Source: Erysipelotrichia bacterium (GTDB lineage: Bacteria; Bacillota_I; Bacilli_A; Erysipelotrichales; Erysipelotrichaceae). From it: a DNA stretch of 21,284 nt. Below, in pieces: positions 1-5,866 of the stretch. The translations under genes and the position numbers were made by a program. Under the pieces are notes generated by a model. The model saw only the letters and a program-made list of their open reading frames with translations, did no database searches and was not told the DNA's origin. How positions within the stretch are numbered: the stretch's first letter is position 1; every line of letters starts with the position of its first letter. Location of the stretch: the NCBI GenBank assembly GCA_009916335.1, contig SAAR01000021.1, forward strand, positions 1 through 21,284. Direction: 5' to 3'.

Positions 1-567
1 GAGTTAGATTTATCTGTTAATGATTACTCCCAAAATTTAGACATCTCTTATCAAAGTGAGCAAGAAAAATCTTTAGTGGAAAACGTAACACATAATATTG
101 AGTTTGTTAATAAAGATAATGCCATTGTCCATTACATGGTAAAAGGTTCTTTAACAAAATATGCTGTTGAAGATTTGGCAAACTATTTAAACCAGAGATA
201 TACAGTTTCAGCTAATGTTGCAAACAAAGAAAACAAAATTTCTGTAATTGCTAATTATAAGGATATTTCTAATTTCTTTTTAGCAGAATATATTATTGAA
301 AGTGCAAATCAAGATGTTGAAAAAGATGGATTGTTTAAAAGCGATTATTCTTACTACAAACCAGCATTTACTTGGTGTATTTCACCAAAAATCGAAGAAA
401 TTGCTAGTGTTTATTACGATATTGTAGAACCACAAGTCCATCAAGAAACATTTACAACAAGAGATGATGCGTATCAAAAAACATTAGAAAAGTTAGATAA
501 TAAATATACATTAACAGAAATTGAATCAGCAGTACAAACTTACGAATATTGGGCGTTAATTGAATAG
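1..567 (+). CDS. C-terminal part of an exported-type protein of unknown function (5' end outside window)
   Basis: The reading frame is open from base 1 to the TAG ending at 567, so the gene starts upstream of the window. An in-frame GTG at 76 is internal: the residues before it already align with the paralogue at 1124-2392. The two share the order QEKSLV, an H-Y/W-V-G-S segment, YKD-SN-AEY, and the nearly identical core YKPAFTWCISPKIE followed by IAS-YYDIVEP. Both end in a Y-WAL-E tail. No family is recognised. By analogy with the paralogue, the missing N-terminus probably carries a lysine-rich stretch and one membrane anchor, with this part outside the cell. A long perfect hairpin follows the stop codon. 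The reading frame is certain; function is unknown. Confidence 0.8.
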   Translation, partial: ELDLSVNDYSQNLDISYQSEQEKSLVENVTHNIEFVNKDNAIVHYMVKGSLTKYAVEDLANYLNQRYTVSANVANKENKISVIANYKDISNFFLAEYIIESANQDVEKDGLFKSDYSYYKPAFTWCISPKIEEIASVYYDIVEPQVHQETFTTRDDAYQKTLEKLDNKYTLTEIESAVQTYEYWALIE

Positions 568-616
568 TAATTGGAATCATGAGCTAATCACTTTGTGATT
601 AGCTCATGATCAATTA
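568..616 (+). terminator. Long perfect stem-loop after the first gene
   Basis: Bases 576-591 and 595-610 are perfect inverted complements (16 bp) around a TTT loop. TAATTG at 568-573 and CAATTA at 611-616 extend the stem past a 2-base GA bulge. There is no T-tract on the + strand side. It may end transcription weakly, protect the 3' end of the mRNA, or mark a recombination scar. Confidence 0.5.
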
Positions 617-774
617 CATAAGTAAGCTAAATACGATAACATTTCCTTCTATAATTTAAAAAAAGTGATTTATTAGTTATGTTTATTATTCGAAAAGCAG
701 AATATATAAAGGGTAAAACACCTGATTTATTGAAGATATATACTACAATAAATATGAAGAAAGGGGATTTTAAA

Positions 775-1104
775 ATGAAAGAAGAAGGAAAGTTAGTAGC
801 TGTAAATAAAAGAAAAAAAGATGAGTTGTTTTGGTTAGTAGGAGATTTACGAAAAGGACCTAATCATGATTACCTTGTTGTGAGAGCAGAGGGATTTGTA
901 ACTAATAAGGTTGTTTTTGGTATAATTTCTAATCAAATGCCTTTACAAAGAGGAGACATTATTGAAGAAATTCCATTTCCTGATAACATACAAGAAATAT
1001 TAAAAGAGTGGAATGAAAAACCTCGATATACAATTCGAACGATGTTTAAAAAAATAGAATCAAAACAGAAGCTATTTCACGATTTAAGAAAAGACTTAAG
1101 TTAG
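775..1104 (+). CDS. Small cytosolic protein, unknown function
   Basis: This frame encodes 109 residues starting at ATG 775, chosen because AAGGGG lies 8 bases upstream. The in-frame ATGs at 679 and 754 have no ribosome binding site. The product is charged (many K and E), has no signal peptide or membrane segment, and has a short beta-rich centre around LVVRAEGFVTNKVVFGIIS. The C-terminus is basic and probably helical. No family is recognised. It ends 19 bases before the membrane-protein gene at 1124, which has its own AGAGGT site, so the two are probably co-transcribed. A TATAAT at 650-655 could be the -10 of this unit, but no convincing -35 is visible. Confidence 0.65.
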   Translation: MKEEGKLVAVNKRKKDELFWLVGDLRKGPNHDYLVVRAEGFVTNKVVFGIISNQMPLQRGDIIEEIPFPDNIQEILKEWNEKPRYTIRTMFKKIESKQKLFHDLRKDLS

Positions 1105-1123
1105 AAGAAAGAGGTAAAAAAAT

Positions 1124-2392
1124 ATGGAAAATGAAAACAAGGCGAAGGCCGTAGATGAAGCAGTAGTGAAGAAAAAGAGAAGCAAGAAGCCACTTATTGT
1201 GGTATTGCTATTTTTCTTGTTGGTAGGAGGGCTTATCGGCTATTACTACTGGGACAAGACGAACAACCCTTCTGAAAAAATCTCAGGGGAAGTTGAGAAT
1301 AATGCAACGGGTAGAAAGTTTGTGAAATTTAACTTTCCAGAAGAACATAAGAAAATCGAAGGGGTTTGTAAAGACTACAAAGAAGCATGTGAAGATGAAT
1401 TGGCAAAAACTTCTTATAAAGAAGATAGTTTATTGGGGGGTCAAGTGATTTGGGGAACTTCTCAATATGGAGGGGTTGACAGTTTTGAAGACCTTGACCC
1501 ACAAGGTGGAAAATTGGATTTTCGGGCTGGAGTACAGTCTTTACGAGCCATTACGGATGAAGCTGTGCATCCTGATGAAGTCACTGCCTTTAACCAATAT
1601 TGGAGTGCCATGGCAGAAGTAGAAGCAGAAGAAAATAAAACATTGTCTGATGCGGAAATTGATGAATGGATAGAAAACGCGAAACAAACAGCGATTCAAT
1701 ATGAAAATCCTGCGGCGATTTATATTGGTGATTTATTGAATAATTTAAAAGGAAAGCAACCGACCTTGCAATCGGTATACTATTTACTGATTGCCAATCG
1801 CATTTCTCCCCTATATTTATCAAGTACAGATAATGTAGTTGATTATTCTTCCTATTTAGACAGAAGCTATCAAGGGGAAACACAAGAAAAAAGCTTGGTA
1901 AACGCTTATACAGATGTTTTTGAACGATTAAACACGAAAACGGGATTGGTTCATTGGTATGTCGATGGTTCTTGGACAGAATATGCCATTCAAGATTTTA
2001 TTTTGAATGTTAACCTTTTTGTTACATCAAGTGACCAAGCAGAAACAAAAAACAATATCTTGGAAATTGCGCATTATAAAGATGTGTCAAATCAAATGCT
2101 TGCTGAATATTTTGTAGGAATTGGGAATCAATCGAAAAAGGCGAATGAATGGGGGTTAGGAAGTGCGAAGCATTCTTTCTACAAACCTGCCTTTACTTGG
2201 TGTATTTCGCCAAAGATTGAGAAAATTGCCAGTGCGTATTACGACATTGTAGAACCATTAGTATATCAAGGAAAATTTAATTCTCGTCAAGAAGCGTATG
2301 CACAAACAAAAGAAGCTCTCGACAACAAATATACAGTTGAAGAAATTCAATCGGCTATCATGACGTATGAATTTTGGGCATTGCAAGAATAA
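1124..2392 (+). CDS. Single-span membrane-anchored extracellular protein, unknown function
   Basis: The 422-residue product has a cytosolic lysine-rich N-terminus (residues 1-22), one hydrophobic helix (about 23-43, followed by YYYW) and a large extracellular part. There is no lipobox or cell-wall sorting signal, so it is probably a signal-anchor protein. Visible cysteines are C82 and C89, plus C360 inside the core FTWCISPKIE. Residues from about 240 to the end align with the truncated protein at 1-567, including the YYDIVEP segment and the WAL-E tail. The start ATG follows AGAAAGAGGT. The neighbours are a small cytosolic gene upstream, a terminator at the stop codon, and a small secreted protein gene beyond it. 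The same membrane-plus-secreted pairing recurs at 3813-4929. Function is unknown. Confidence 0.85.
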   Translation: MENENKAKAVDEAVVKKKRSKKPLIVVLLFFLLVGGLIGYYYWDKTNNPSEKISGEVENNATGRKFVKFNFPEEHKKIEGVCKDYKEACEDELAKTSYKEDSLLGGQVIWGTSQYGGVDSFEDLDPQGGKLDFRAGVQSLRAITDEAVHPDEVTAFNQYWSAMAEVEAEENKTLSDAEIDEWIENAKQTAIQYENPAAIYIGDLLNNLKGKQPTLQSVYYLLIANRISPLYLSSTDNVVDYSSYLDRSYQGETQEKSLVNAYTDVFERLNTKTGLVHWYVDGSWTEYAIQDFILNVNLFVTSSDQAETKNNILEIAHYKDVSNQMLAEYFVGIGNQSKKANEWGLGSAKHSFYKPAFTWCISPKIEKIASAYYDIVEPLVYQGKFNSRQEAYAQTKEALDNKYTVEEIQSAIMTYEFWALQE

Positions 2393-2416
2393 AAAGTAGC
2401 GTTGGCTACTTTTTTT
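2391..2416 (+). terminator. Intrinsic terminator
   Basis: AAAAAGTAGC (2391-2400) pairs with GCTACTTTTT (2405-2414) around a GTTG loop, and the T-tract is built into the 3' arm. It overlaps the stop codon of the 1124 gene. Confidence 0.88.
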
Positions 2417-2431
2417 GTGCCTTTTTTATTT

Positions 2432-2459
2432 ATATTTTTCTTTCTTTGTGTCTATGATG
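2432..2459 (+). promoter_or_regulatory. Upstream element shared by two secreted-protein genes
   Basis: TATTTTTCTTTCTT followed by GTCTATGATG here recurs as TATTTTTCTTTCTT and GTCTATTATG at 4502-4528. Both copies sit between the terminator of a membrane-protein gene and a small signal-peptide gene. TATGAT (2453-2458) may be the -10. No consensus -35 lies at normal spacing, so the T/C tract may bind an activator. Confidence 0.4.
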
Positions 2460-2478
2460 GATTAACGAGGTGATAATT

Positions 2479-2745
2479 ATGAAATTAACATTACTAAAGG
2501 AAAAGCAAAATCGGATTCTTTCTTTCTGTCTATTAGGGGTAGGCATTTTTCTGTCTTTGTTTTTTTCTATGGGGACGGTAGAAGCAGCTAATATATCTGA
2601 TGTTGATGTTAGGAATAAAGGACGAGATTATAGTACCATTAAATACCCTGCCATTCGGGCCCATTCTGCTAATGCCAACTTTTTGAATGGAAATGGTAAT
2701 TGGGTGGGGAGGAAGAGTTCGATAAAAGAAAATAAAAAAATCTAA
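2479..2745 (+). CDS. Small secreted protein precursor, possibly truncated
   Basis: This frame encodes 88 residues from ATG 2479, placed by a GAGGTGAT site four bases upstream; the in-frame GTG at 2470 is part of that site. A signal peptide is clear: basic N-terminus, a hydrophobic core around LLGVGIFLSLFF, and probable cleavage after TVEA (about residue 36). The mature part of about 50 residues contains NGNGNWVGR and ends in SSIKENKKI. The second secreted protein (4558) has a similar signal end (TVDA) and a similar tail (GRSRIKGNSKLN). The same frame continues past the stop through two short open stretches to 2868, so the gene may have been cut by a nonsense mutation. No family is recognised. 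Confidence 0.65.
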   Translation: MKLTLLKEKQNRILSFCLLGVGIFLSLFFSMGTVEAANISDVDVRNKGRDYSTIKYPAIRAHSANANFLNGNGNWVGRKSSIKENKKI

Positions 2746-2965
2746 ATGATTCCGATATGGATCAATGAATATTCCTTATAATCTAATGAAAAAGTTTATG
2801 ATATAATAAATGAAAAAGAAAATATATTTTCCAAATTAGGATATACTATAGTAGATATCATATTCTAATATATAAGTTAATTGTATTGCTTTATTATTCA
2901 TTTAGGAATATATTGCTTATTATGTGATTGGGCTAAATAGGTCATGAAATATCAGGTGATTTTAA

Positions 2966-2997
2966 TAGACAACTTATATAGGAAATGATATTATAAT
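2966..2997 (+). promoter_or_regulatory. Promoter of the type III antitoxin RNA
   Basis: A perfect -10 TATAAT lies at 2992-2997. The best -35 is TAGACA at 2966-2971, with a long spacing of 20. Transcription would start near 3004, about 20 bases before the RNA repeats. Confidence 0.6.
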
Positions 2998-3024
2998 AGT
3001 GGAGATAGTAATATCCCTTTCGGT

Positions 3025-3131
3025 GTGTTCCACTACCGTTAAATGTGGGGTTGAAAATCTGGTGTTCCGCTACCGTTAAATGCGGAGTTGAAAATCTGGC
3101 GTTCCACTGCCGTTAAATGTGGGGTTTAAAA
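3025..3131 (+). repeat. Three tandem 37-nt antitoxin repeats
   Basis: The units are 3025-3061, 3062-3098 and 3099-3131 (last one incomplete at its 3' edge, where it merges with the terminator). The motif GTTCC starts at 3027, 3064 and 3101, a period of exactly 37. The core CCGTTAAATG is identical in all three. Differences fall mainly at paired positions. Confidence 0.93.
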
Positions 3132-3154
3132 AGAGCCTTCTGGCTCTTTATTTT
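3128..3154 (+). terminator. Terminator between antitoxin RNA and toxin gene
   Basis: AAAGAGCC (3130-3137) pairs with GGCTCTTT (3142-3149) around TTCT, followed by ATTTT. Its position between repeats and toxin gene is the standard type III layout, where it sets the antitoxin-to-toxin ratio. Confidence 0.88.
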
Positions 3155-3171
3155 GTATAAGGGGACAAGTA

Positions 3172-3702
3172 ATGAAAGTAAGAGAATATGAAATAAAATA
3201 TAGAGATAAATTACAATTTTTTAAAGTATATGATAAATACATTAATGAATTAAGAAAAATAGTTGATAATGTATGTGATAATAAGAATGAAAAAAGATTA
3301 CATATAGGTATTGTGCTTGTAATAAATAATAGATTGTATTTAGCACCTATGACATCTAATGGGAAAAAATACTTGTTAACAAACAAAAAACATAGGCGTA
3401 TTGCTTATCCAATTAAAAATGGTGAACTAGGATTTATTCGAATAGGAAACATGATACCTCTTGCTGATAAACAAGCAGAACCTATTTTTATTCGTGATAT
3501 AGAAGATGAGAAATATAAAAACCTATTAATAGACCAATACAACTTTTTAAGTCAAACAGAAGTTATAAAAGAAATTAGAGAAAAAGCAAATATTTTATTG
3601 AACAAGAGATATAACAATGATAATTTCTATCTGGCTGATATAATGTGTAATTTTAAATTGTTAGAACAAAAATGTGAAGAATTTGAAAAAGATATGAAAT
3701 AA
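3172..3702 (+). CDS. toxN: Type III toxin, ToxN/AbiQ-family endoribonuclease
   Basis: The 176-residue product matches the usual ToxN length and motif order. These are an N-terminal strand with Y10, HIGIVLVINNRLYLAP (44-59), the catalytic-type T61-S62 with K65 in MTSNGKK, GFIRIGNMIPL (87-97), YKNLLIDQYNFL, and the C-terminal CNFKLLEQK. Family members are MazF/Kid-fold endoribonucleases that cut cellular and phage RNA. They remain inactive in a ring with the repeated antitoxin RNA and often cause abortive phage infection. The start ATG follows AAGGGGA by 6 bases. The gene lies directly behind the antitoxin repeats and their terminator, with no promoter of its own visible. The frame is intact, and all expected motifs are present, so it is likely active. 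Family assignment is very secure; the specific cutting sequence is unknown. Confidence 0.95.
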   Translation: MKVREYEIKYRDKLQFFKVYDKYINELRKIVDNVCDNKNEKRLHIGIVLVINNRLYLAPMTSNGKKYLLTNKKHRRIAYPIKNGELGFIRIGNMIPLADKQAEPIFIRDIEDEKYKNLLIDQYNFLSQTEVIKEIREKANILLNKRYNNDNFYLADIMCNFKLLEQKCEEFEKDMK

Positions 3703-3812
3703 CCAAATCTAATGATTTTATTACTTTTTTAAATGTGTTCATTTTTATGATAATAAACGAAAGAGAAAAACGCACGAGGTGCGAGAGAGAATAGAGAAAG
3801 AGGTAAGGAAAC

Positions 3813-4445
3813 ATGGAAGAATTAAAGAAGCCTATCGAGGCTAAAAACAACAAGAAAAAGACATGGATTTGGAAAATGATTGGCATCATTATTTTGGTTG
3901 CTGGTGTATTTGGTGGTGGATACTATCTTAATGAAACATGGAATGCGTCGAAGGACGATGCACAGGCAAAGGCAGAAAAAGGTGCTGAGACGAGTATTTT
4001 TGAAGTGAGATATGATGATGAGCTTGGAAACGAATTATATCGTTTTACTATAATTCATAAAGGTGAGGATGTTTTAAAAATCAAAAGTGAACATATAGGA
4101 TATTACGATAATCAAGATGAATATATTAGCCAAGAAGAAATTGAAGATGCGATGCAAAATTTTAGACAAAGTAAGGAAGATTCAAACACTTATATTGTAA
4201 GTAGTTATGCAAAGTATGTTTTTGATAAAAAAAACTTGCAAGATTTATATGTTGTTGAAGTTAGTAAACAAAACGGACTAAAAAGTAAAGAAAATTTATG
4301 GGCACTTCCCAAACAAGAAAAATATTACACTGATAATCCTGATGATATAGATTACAACCAAGTTGTTTTATTTGCTGATGGGTCTACTTATAGTGAGTAT
4401 AAAGAAGAATTGATGAAAACTGAAAATATTAAACAAGTACAATAA
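3813..4445 (+). CDS. Single-span membrane-anchored extracellular protein, unknown function
   Basis: This 210-residue product has a lysine-rich cytosolic start (KNNKKK), one hydrophobic helix (about 18-39) and an acidic extracellular domain. The layout matches the 1124 protein, but the outer domain is different. The domain begins with an EVRYDDELGNELYRFTII strand region and includes a HKGEDVLKIKSEHIGYY segment, faintly like small lipoproteins of the DUF1307 type; this resemblance is weak. There is no lipobox or sorting signal. The ribosome site AGAAAGAGGTAAGG resembles the one before 1124. Upstream, CGCAC-GAG-GTGCG (3771-3783) forms a small hairpin in the probable leader. A terminator follows the stop codon directly. 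Confidence 0.82.
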   Translation: MEELKKPIEAKNNKKKTWIWKMIGIIILVAGVFGGGYYLNETWNASKDDAQAKAEKGAETSIFEVRYDDELGNELYRFTIIHKGEDVLKIKSEHIGYYDNQDEYISQEEIEDAMQNFRQSKEDSNTYIVSSYAKYVFDKKNLQDLYVVEVSKQNGLKSKENLWALPKQEKYYTDNPDDIDYNQVVLFADGSTYSEYKEELMKTENIKQVQ

Positions 4446-4470
4446 ACTTAGGATATTCCTAAGTTTTTTT
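4444..4470 (+). terminator. Intrinsic terminator
   Basis: AAACTTAGG (4444-4452) pairs with CCTAAGTTT (4458-4466) around ATATT, followed by TTTT. It overlaps the stop codon of the 3813 gene. Confidence 0.88.
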
Positions 4471-4500
4471 ACTAAAGACCTGATTATATTTAGCATTAAG

Positions 4501-4528
4501 AATATTTTTCTTTCTTACGTCTATTATG
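4501..4528 (+). promoter_or_regulatory. Second copy of the shared upstream element
   Basis: This holds TATTTTTCTTTCTT then GTCTATTATG, matching 2432-2459. TATTAT (4522-4527) would be the -10. It lies about 30 bases before the start codon of the secreted protein at 4558. Confidence 0.4.
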
Positions 4529-4557
4529 TTTATATTATTTAATCAGGAGGTATATTT

Positions 4558-4929
4558 ATGAAAATAAAATCAAAATATTTTCTGCCAACATTTATTCTAT
4601 GTACAATTTTTATTCTTTTGTATTCAACCAAAACAGTGGATGCCTATATCAATCCACAAGACGGATATTCAGGAATTCGTTTAGCAGGAGGAGGTAAGGC
4701 TACATGGACTCCCTTTTATGATTCTAGTGGGCAGTTTTCGATTACTGTTACAAGTAATCAAACAAAAAAGAATTATGTGGGACCTTGTGGGACTGCCGTT
4801 GTGCGCGTAACTGTTCCAAAAGTCGCTTCCGTTTCTGAAGGTGGTGCTCATGCAAACTGGTCGATATATAAAGATTTGACTTTTCAGTATGGACGAAGCA
4901 GGATTAAGGGGAATAGTAAACTGAATTAA
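4558..4929 (+). CDS. Small secreted protein precursor, unknown function
   Basis: The frame encodes 123 residues behind a strong AGGAGGT site. The signal peptide has a KIKSK start, a hydrophobic core (about 8-22) and probable cleavage after TVDA (residue 29). The mature part of about 94 residues is rich in G, S, T and V, with alternating hydrophobic residues suggesting beta strands. It contains one cysteine (VGPCG) and aromatic patches (ATWTPFYD, HANWSIY). It ends in GRSRIKGNSKLN, similar to the tail of the 2479 protein. The mature part has no sorting signal, so the protein is probably released. It follows the membrane-protein gene with a terminator and a shared upstream element between them. 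A small secreted effector or bacteriocin-like role is possible but unsupported. Confidence 0.75.
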   Translation: MKIKSKYFLPTFILCTIFILLYSTKTVDAYINPQDGYSGIRLAGGGKATWTPFYDSSGQFSITVTSNQTKKNYVGPCGTAVVRVTVPKVASVSEGGAHANWSIYKDLTFQYGRSRIKGNSKLN

Positions 4930-4964
4930 TAATTATTTGTTATTATCGTTAACAAATATATTAG

Positions 4965-5009
4965 GGTAATAAACATGATAACGAAGTGATCATGTTTATT
5001 ACCTTTTTT
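4965..5009 (+). terminator. Strong intrinsic terminator
   Basis: A perfect 15-bp stem pairs 4965-4979 with 4989-5003 around a 9-base loop, followed by TTTTTT. It closes the secreted-protein unit. Confidence 0.93.
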
Positions 5010-5396
5010 ATGTGCCATAATACCAGGTTTTGAAAATTAGGGTTGCAATTTCTTATATATTTTCTTTGGACATCTATAATGCTAAAACGAAAATTTATAA
5101 AAGGTGTTGCGAGCCATTTCGGGTTTATTAGCTATACACTGAACTGTTTCAATTGAATGGAGATTCACATTCCCTGTTTATCAAGCAAAAAAGAGATAAG
5201 CATAAGAAACAAAGTAAAAAGTATAGGCTGAATACAACATGAAGTTGTGTTACAGTTTTAGAGTTGAAAGTACGCACTAATGTACTAGCGAAGTATCGAA
5301 TTATTTACTGACTTCTAGTTAATGTAACGGTTATTCTTTTTCCATGTGTTGAAGGACACTAAAAAAAGAGGTTGGAGAACTATGTGGGCACATTGC

Positions 5397-5451
5397 TTTT
5401 ATCTCTGATAAAAGTCCAAGGGCATGTTGCGGGAAAGTGGAAGACCACTTT
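5397..5451. repeat. Two adjacent hairpins in the gene-free region
   Basis: TTTTATC-TCT-GATAAAA lies at 5397-5413 and AAAGTGG-AAGA-CCACTTT at 5434-5451. Around them, GGGCACATTGC and GGGCATGTTGC form an imperfect 11-base direct repeat. Such clusters occur in transfer origins, but no nick site is identified. Confidence 0.5.
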
Positions 5452-5475
5452 TAATGTGTATGGAACTCAACTTAC

Positions 5476-5495
5476 GACCGACCGATTGACCGACC
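5476..5495. repeat. GACC tandem repeat
   Basis: GACCGACC-GATT-GACCGACC: four GACC units arranged as two pairs around GATT. The GC-rich block stands out against AT-rich surroundings. Confidence 0.6.
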
Positions 5496-5517
5496 GGAAA
5501 TTTGTATTGTTTCATAT

Positions 5518-5564
5518 CCCTTGCTGAATGTAATTCGTTAAAATTACATTATCATTTGCAAGGG
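5518..5564. repeat. Two-part stem-loop
   Basis: The outer stem CCCTTGC (5518-5524) pairs with GCAAGGG (5558-5564). The inner stem AATGTAATT (5527-5535) pairs with AATTACATT (5542-5550) around CGTTAA. All 16 pairs are perfect, and the arms are joined by unequal internal loops. There is no T-tract, so termination is not the obvious role. Confidence 0.65.
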
Positions 5565-5620
5565 GTTGAAATCTAGCCTCACTCGCTCCCTCATTCCCTC
5601 CCAAAAATTTGTGTATGCTT

Positions 5621-5637
5621 CGTTTCCCAAGGAAACG
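5621..5637. promoter_or_regulatory. Palindromic operator candidate, copy 1
   Basis: CGTTTC-CCAAG-GAAACG. The same dyad, with one base changed in the spacer, occurs at 6722-6738 just upstream of the Xre regulator. Two copies flanking the regulator suggest binding sites for it. Confidence 0.5.
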
Positions 5638-5823
5638 ATTTTTAAAAAATAAATGTACAATAAAGAAAAAGTTCTTGTATAGAAAAATGAATGCATATAC
5701 CTAAATAAAAATGCTATTAAATGAATTATTGCTTTCCTTAAAAAATATAAAAAACTTCCTTTTGAAGTATAGAAATGAAAAATCTCATAATCACTAAAAT
5801 AAGATAATAAAACAATGAAGATT

Positions 5824-5866
5824 AAAAAACGAAGAAGCTAATAAAAAAAGTTTCTTCGTCATTTTT
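5824..5866 (-). terminator. Terminator after the Xre regulator (possibly bidirectional)
   Basis: ACGAAGAA (5829-5836) pairs with TTCTTCGT (5852-5859). On the minus strand the stem is followed by a T-tract (A's at 5824-5829). On the plus strand a T7 tract also follows two bases later, so it may work both ways. Confidence 0.75.

Larger units (their letters stand above)
3004..3154 (+). ncRNA. toxI: Type III antitoxin RNA (ToxI-like)
   Basis: The segment runs from the expected transcription start to an intrinsic terminator just ahead of the toxin gene. It contains three 37-nt tandem repeats. In the ToxIN/AbiQ family the repeated RNA is cut by the toxin into single units that bind and inhibit it, and leaky read-through of the terminator supplies toxin mRNA. 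Here each unit can form UUCCRC:GYGGRG with a loop containing RCC that pairs with GGY at the 5' edge, giving an H-type pseudoknot. The A-rich joint GAAAAU between units is the likely cutting site. The exact 5' end is inferred. Confidence 0.88.
5010..5823. other. Gene-free region with many dyads
   Basis: No frame on either strand gives a credible protein here; the best small frames end after 8 to 14 codons. The region does hold ordered structure: a hairpin AATACAAC-ATGAA-GTTGTGTT at 5231-5251, then the dyads and repeats listed separately at 5397-5451, 5476-5495, 5518-5564 and 5621-5637. From about 5640 to 5820 it is plain AT-rich DNA without recognisable features. Next to recombination genes, this could be a transfer origin, a structured RNA or control DNA of the element. 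Confidence 0.6.

Noticed and set aside
679..774. Longer N-terminus for the 775 gene
   Set aside because: ATGs at 679 and 754 have no ribosome site; ATG 775 has AAGGGG at good spacing.
1590..1883. Minus-strand frame within the 1124 gene
   Set aside because: A shadow of the coding strand without ribosome site or domain content. The same applies to 3126-3386, 3653-3889, 6223-6447, 6519-6716, 7180-7392, 7677-7973, 8909-9181, 9057-9239, 12065-12256, 12512-12706, 14484-14681, 14584-14766 and 21014-21223.
3025..3131. CRISPR array
   Set aside because: Repeats are directly adjacent with no spacers, and a ToxN-type gene follows.
4558..4929. Lactococcin 972-type bacteriocin
   Set aside because: Size, signal peptide and glycine/aromatic content are suggestive, but the family's motif order is not matched and the usual membrane protein and ABC transporter genes are absent.
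5573..5612. Small leftward gene behind a GGGAGGG ribosome-like site
   Set aside because: The frame stops after about 14 codons and has no support.
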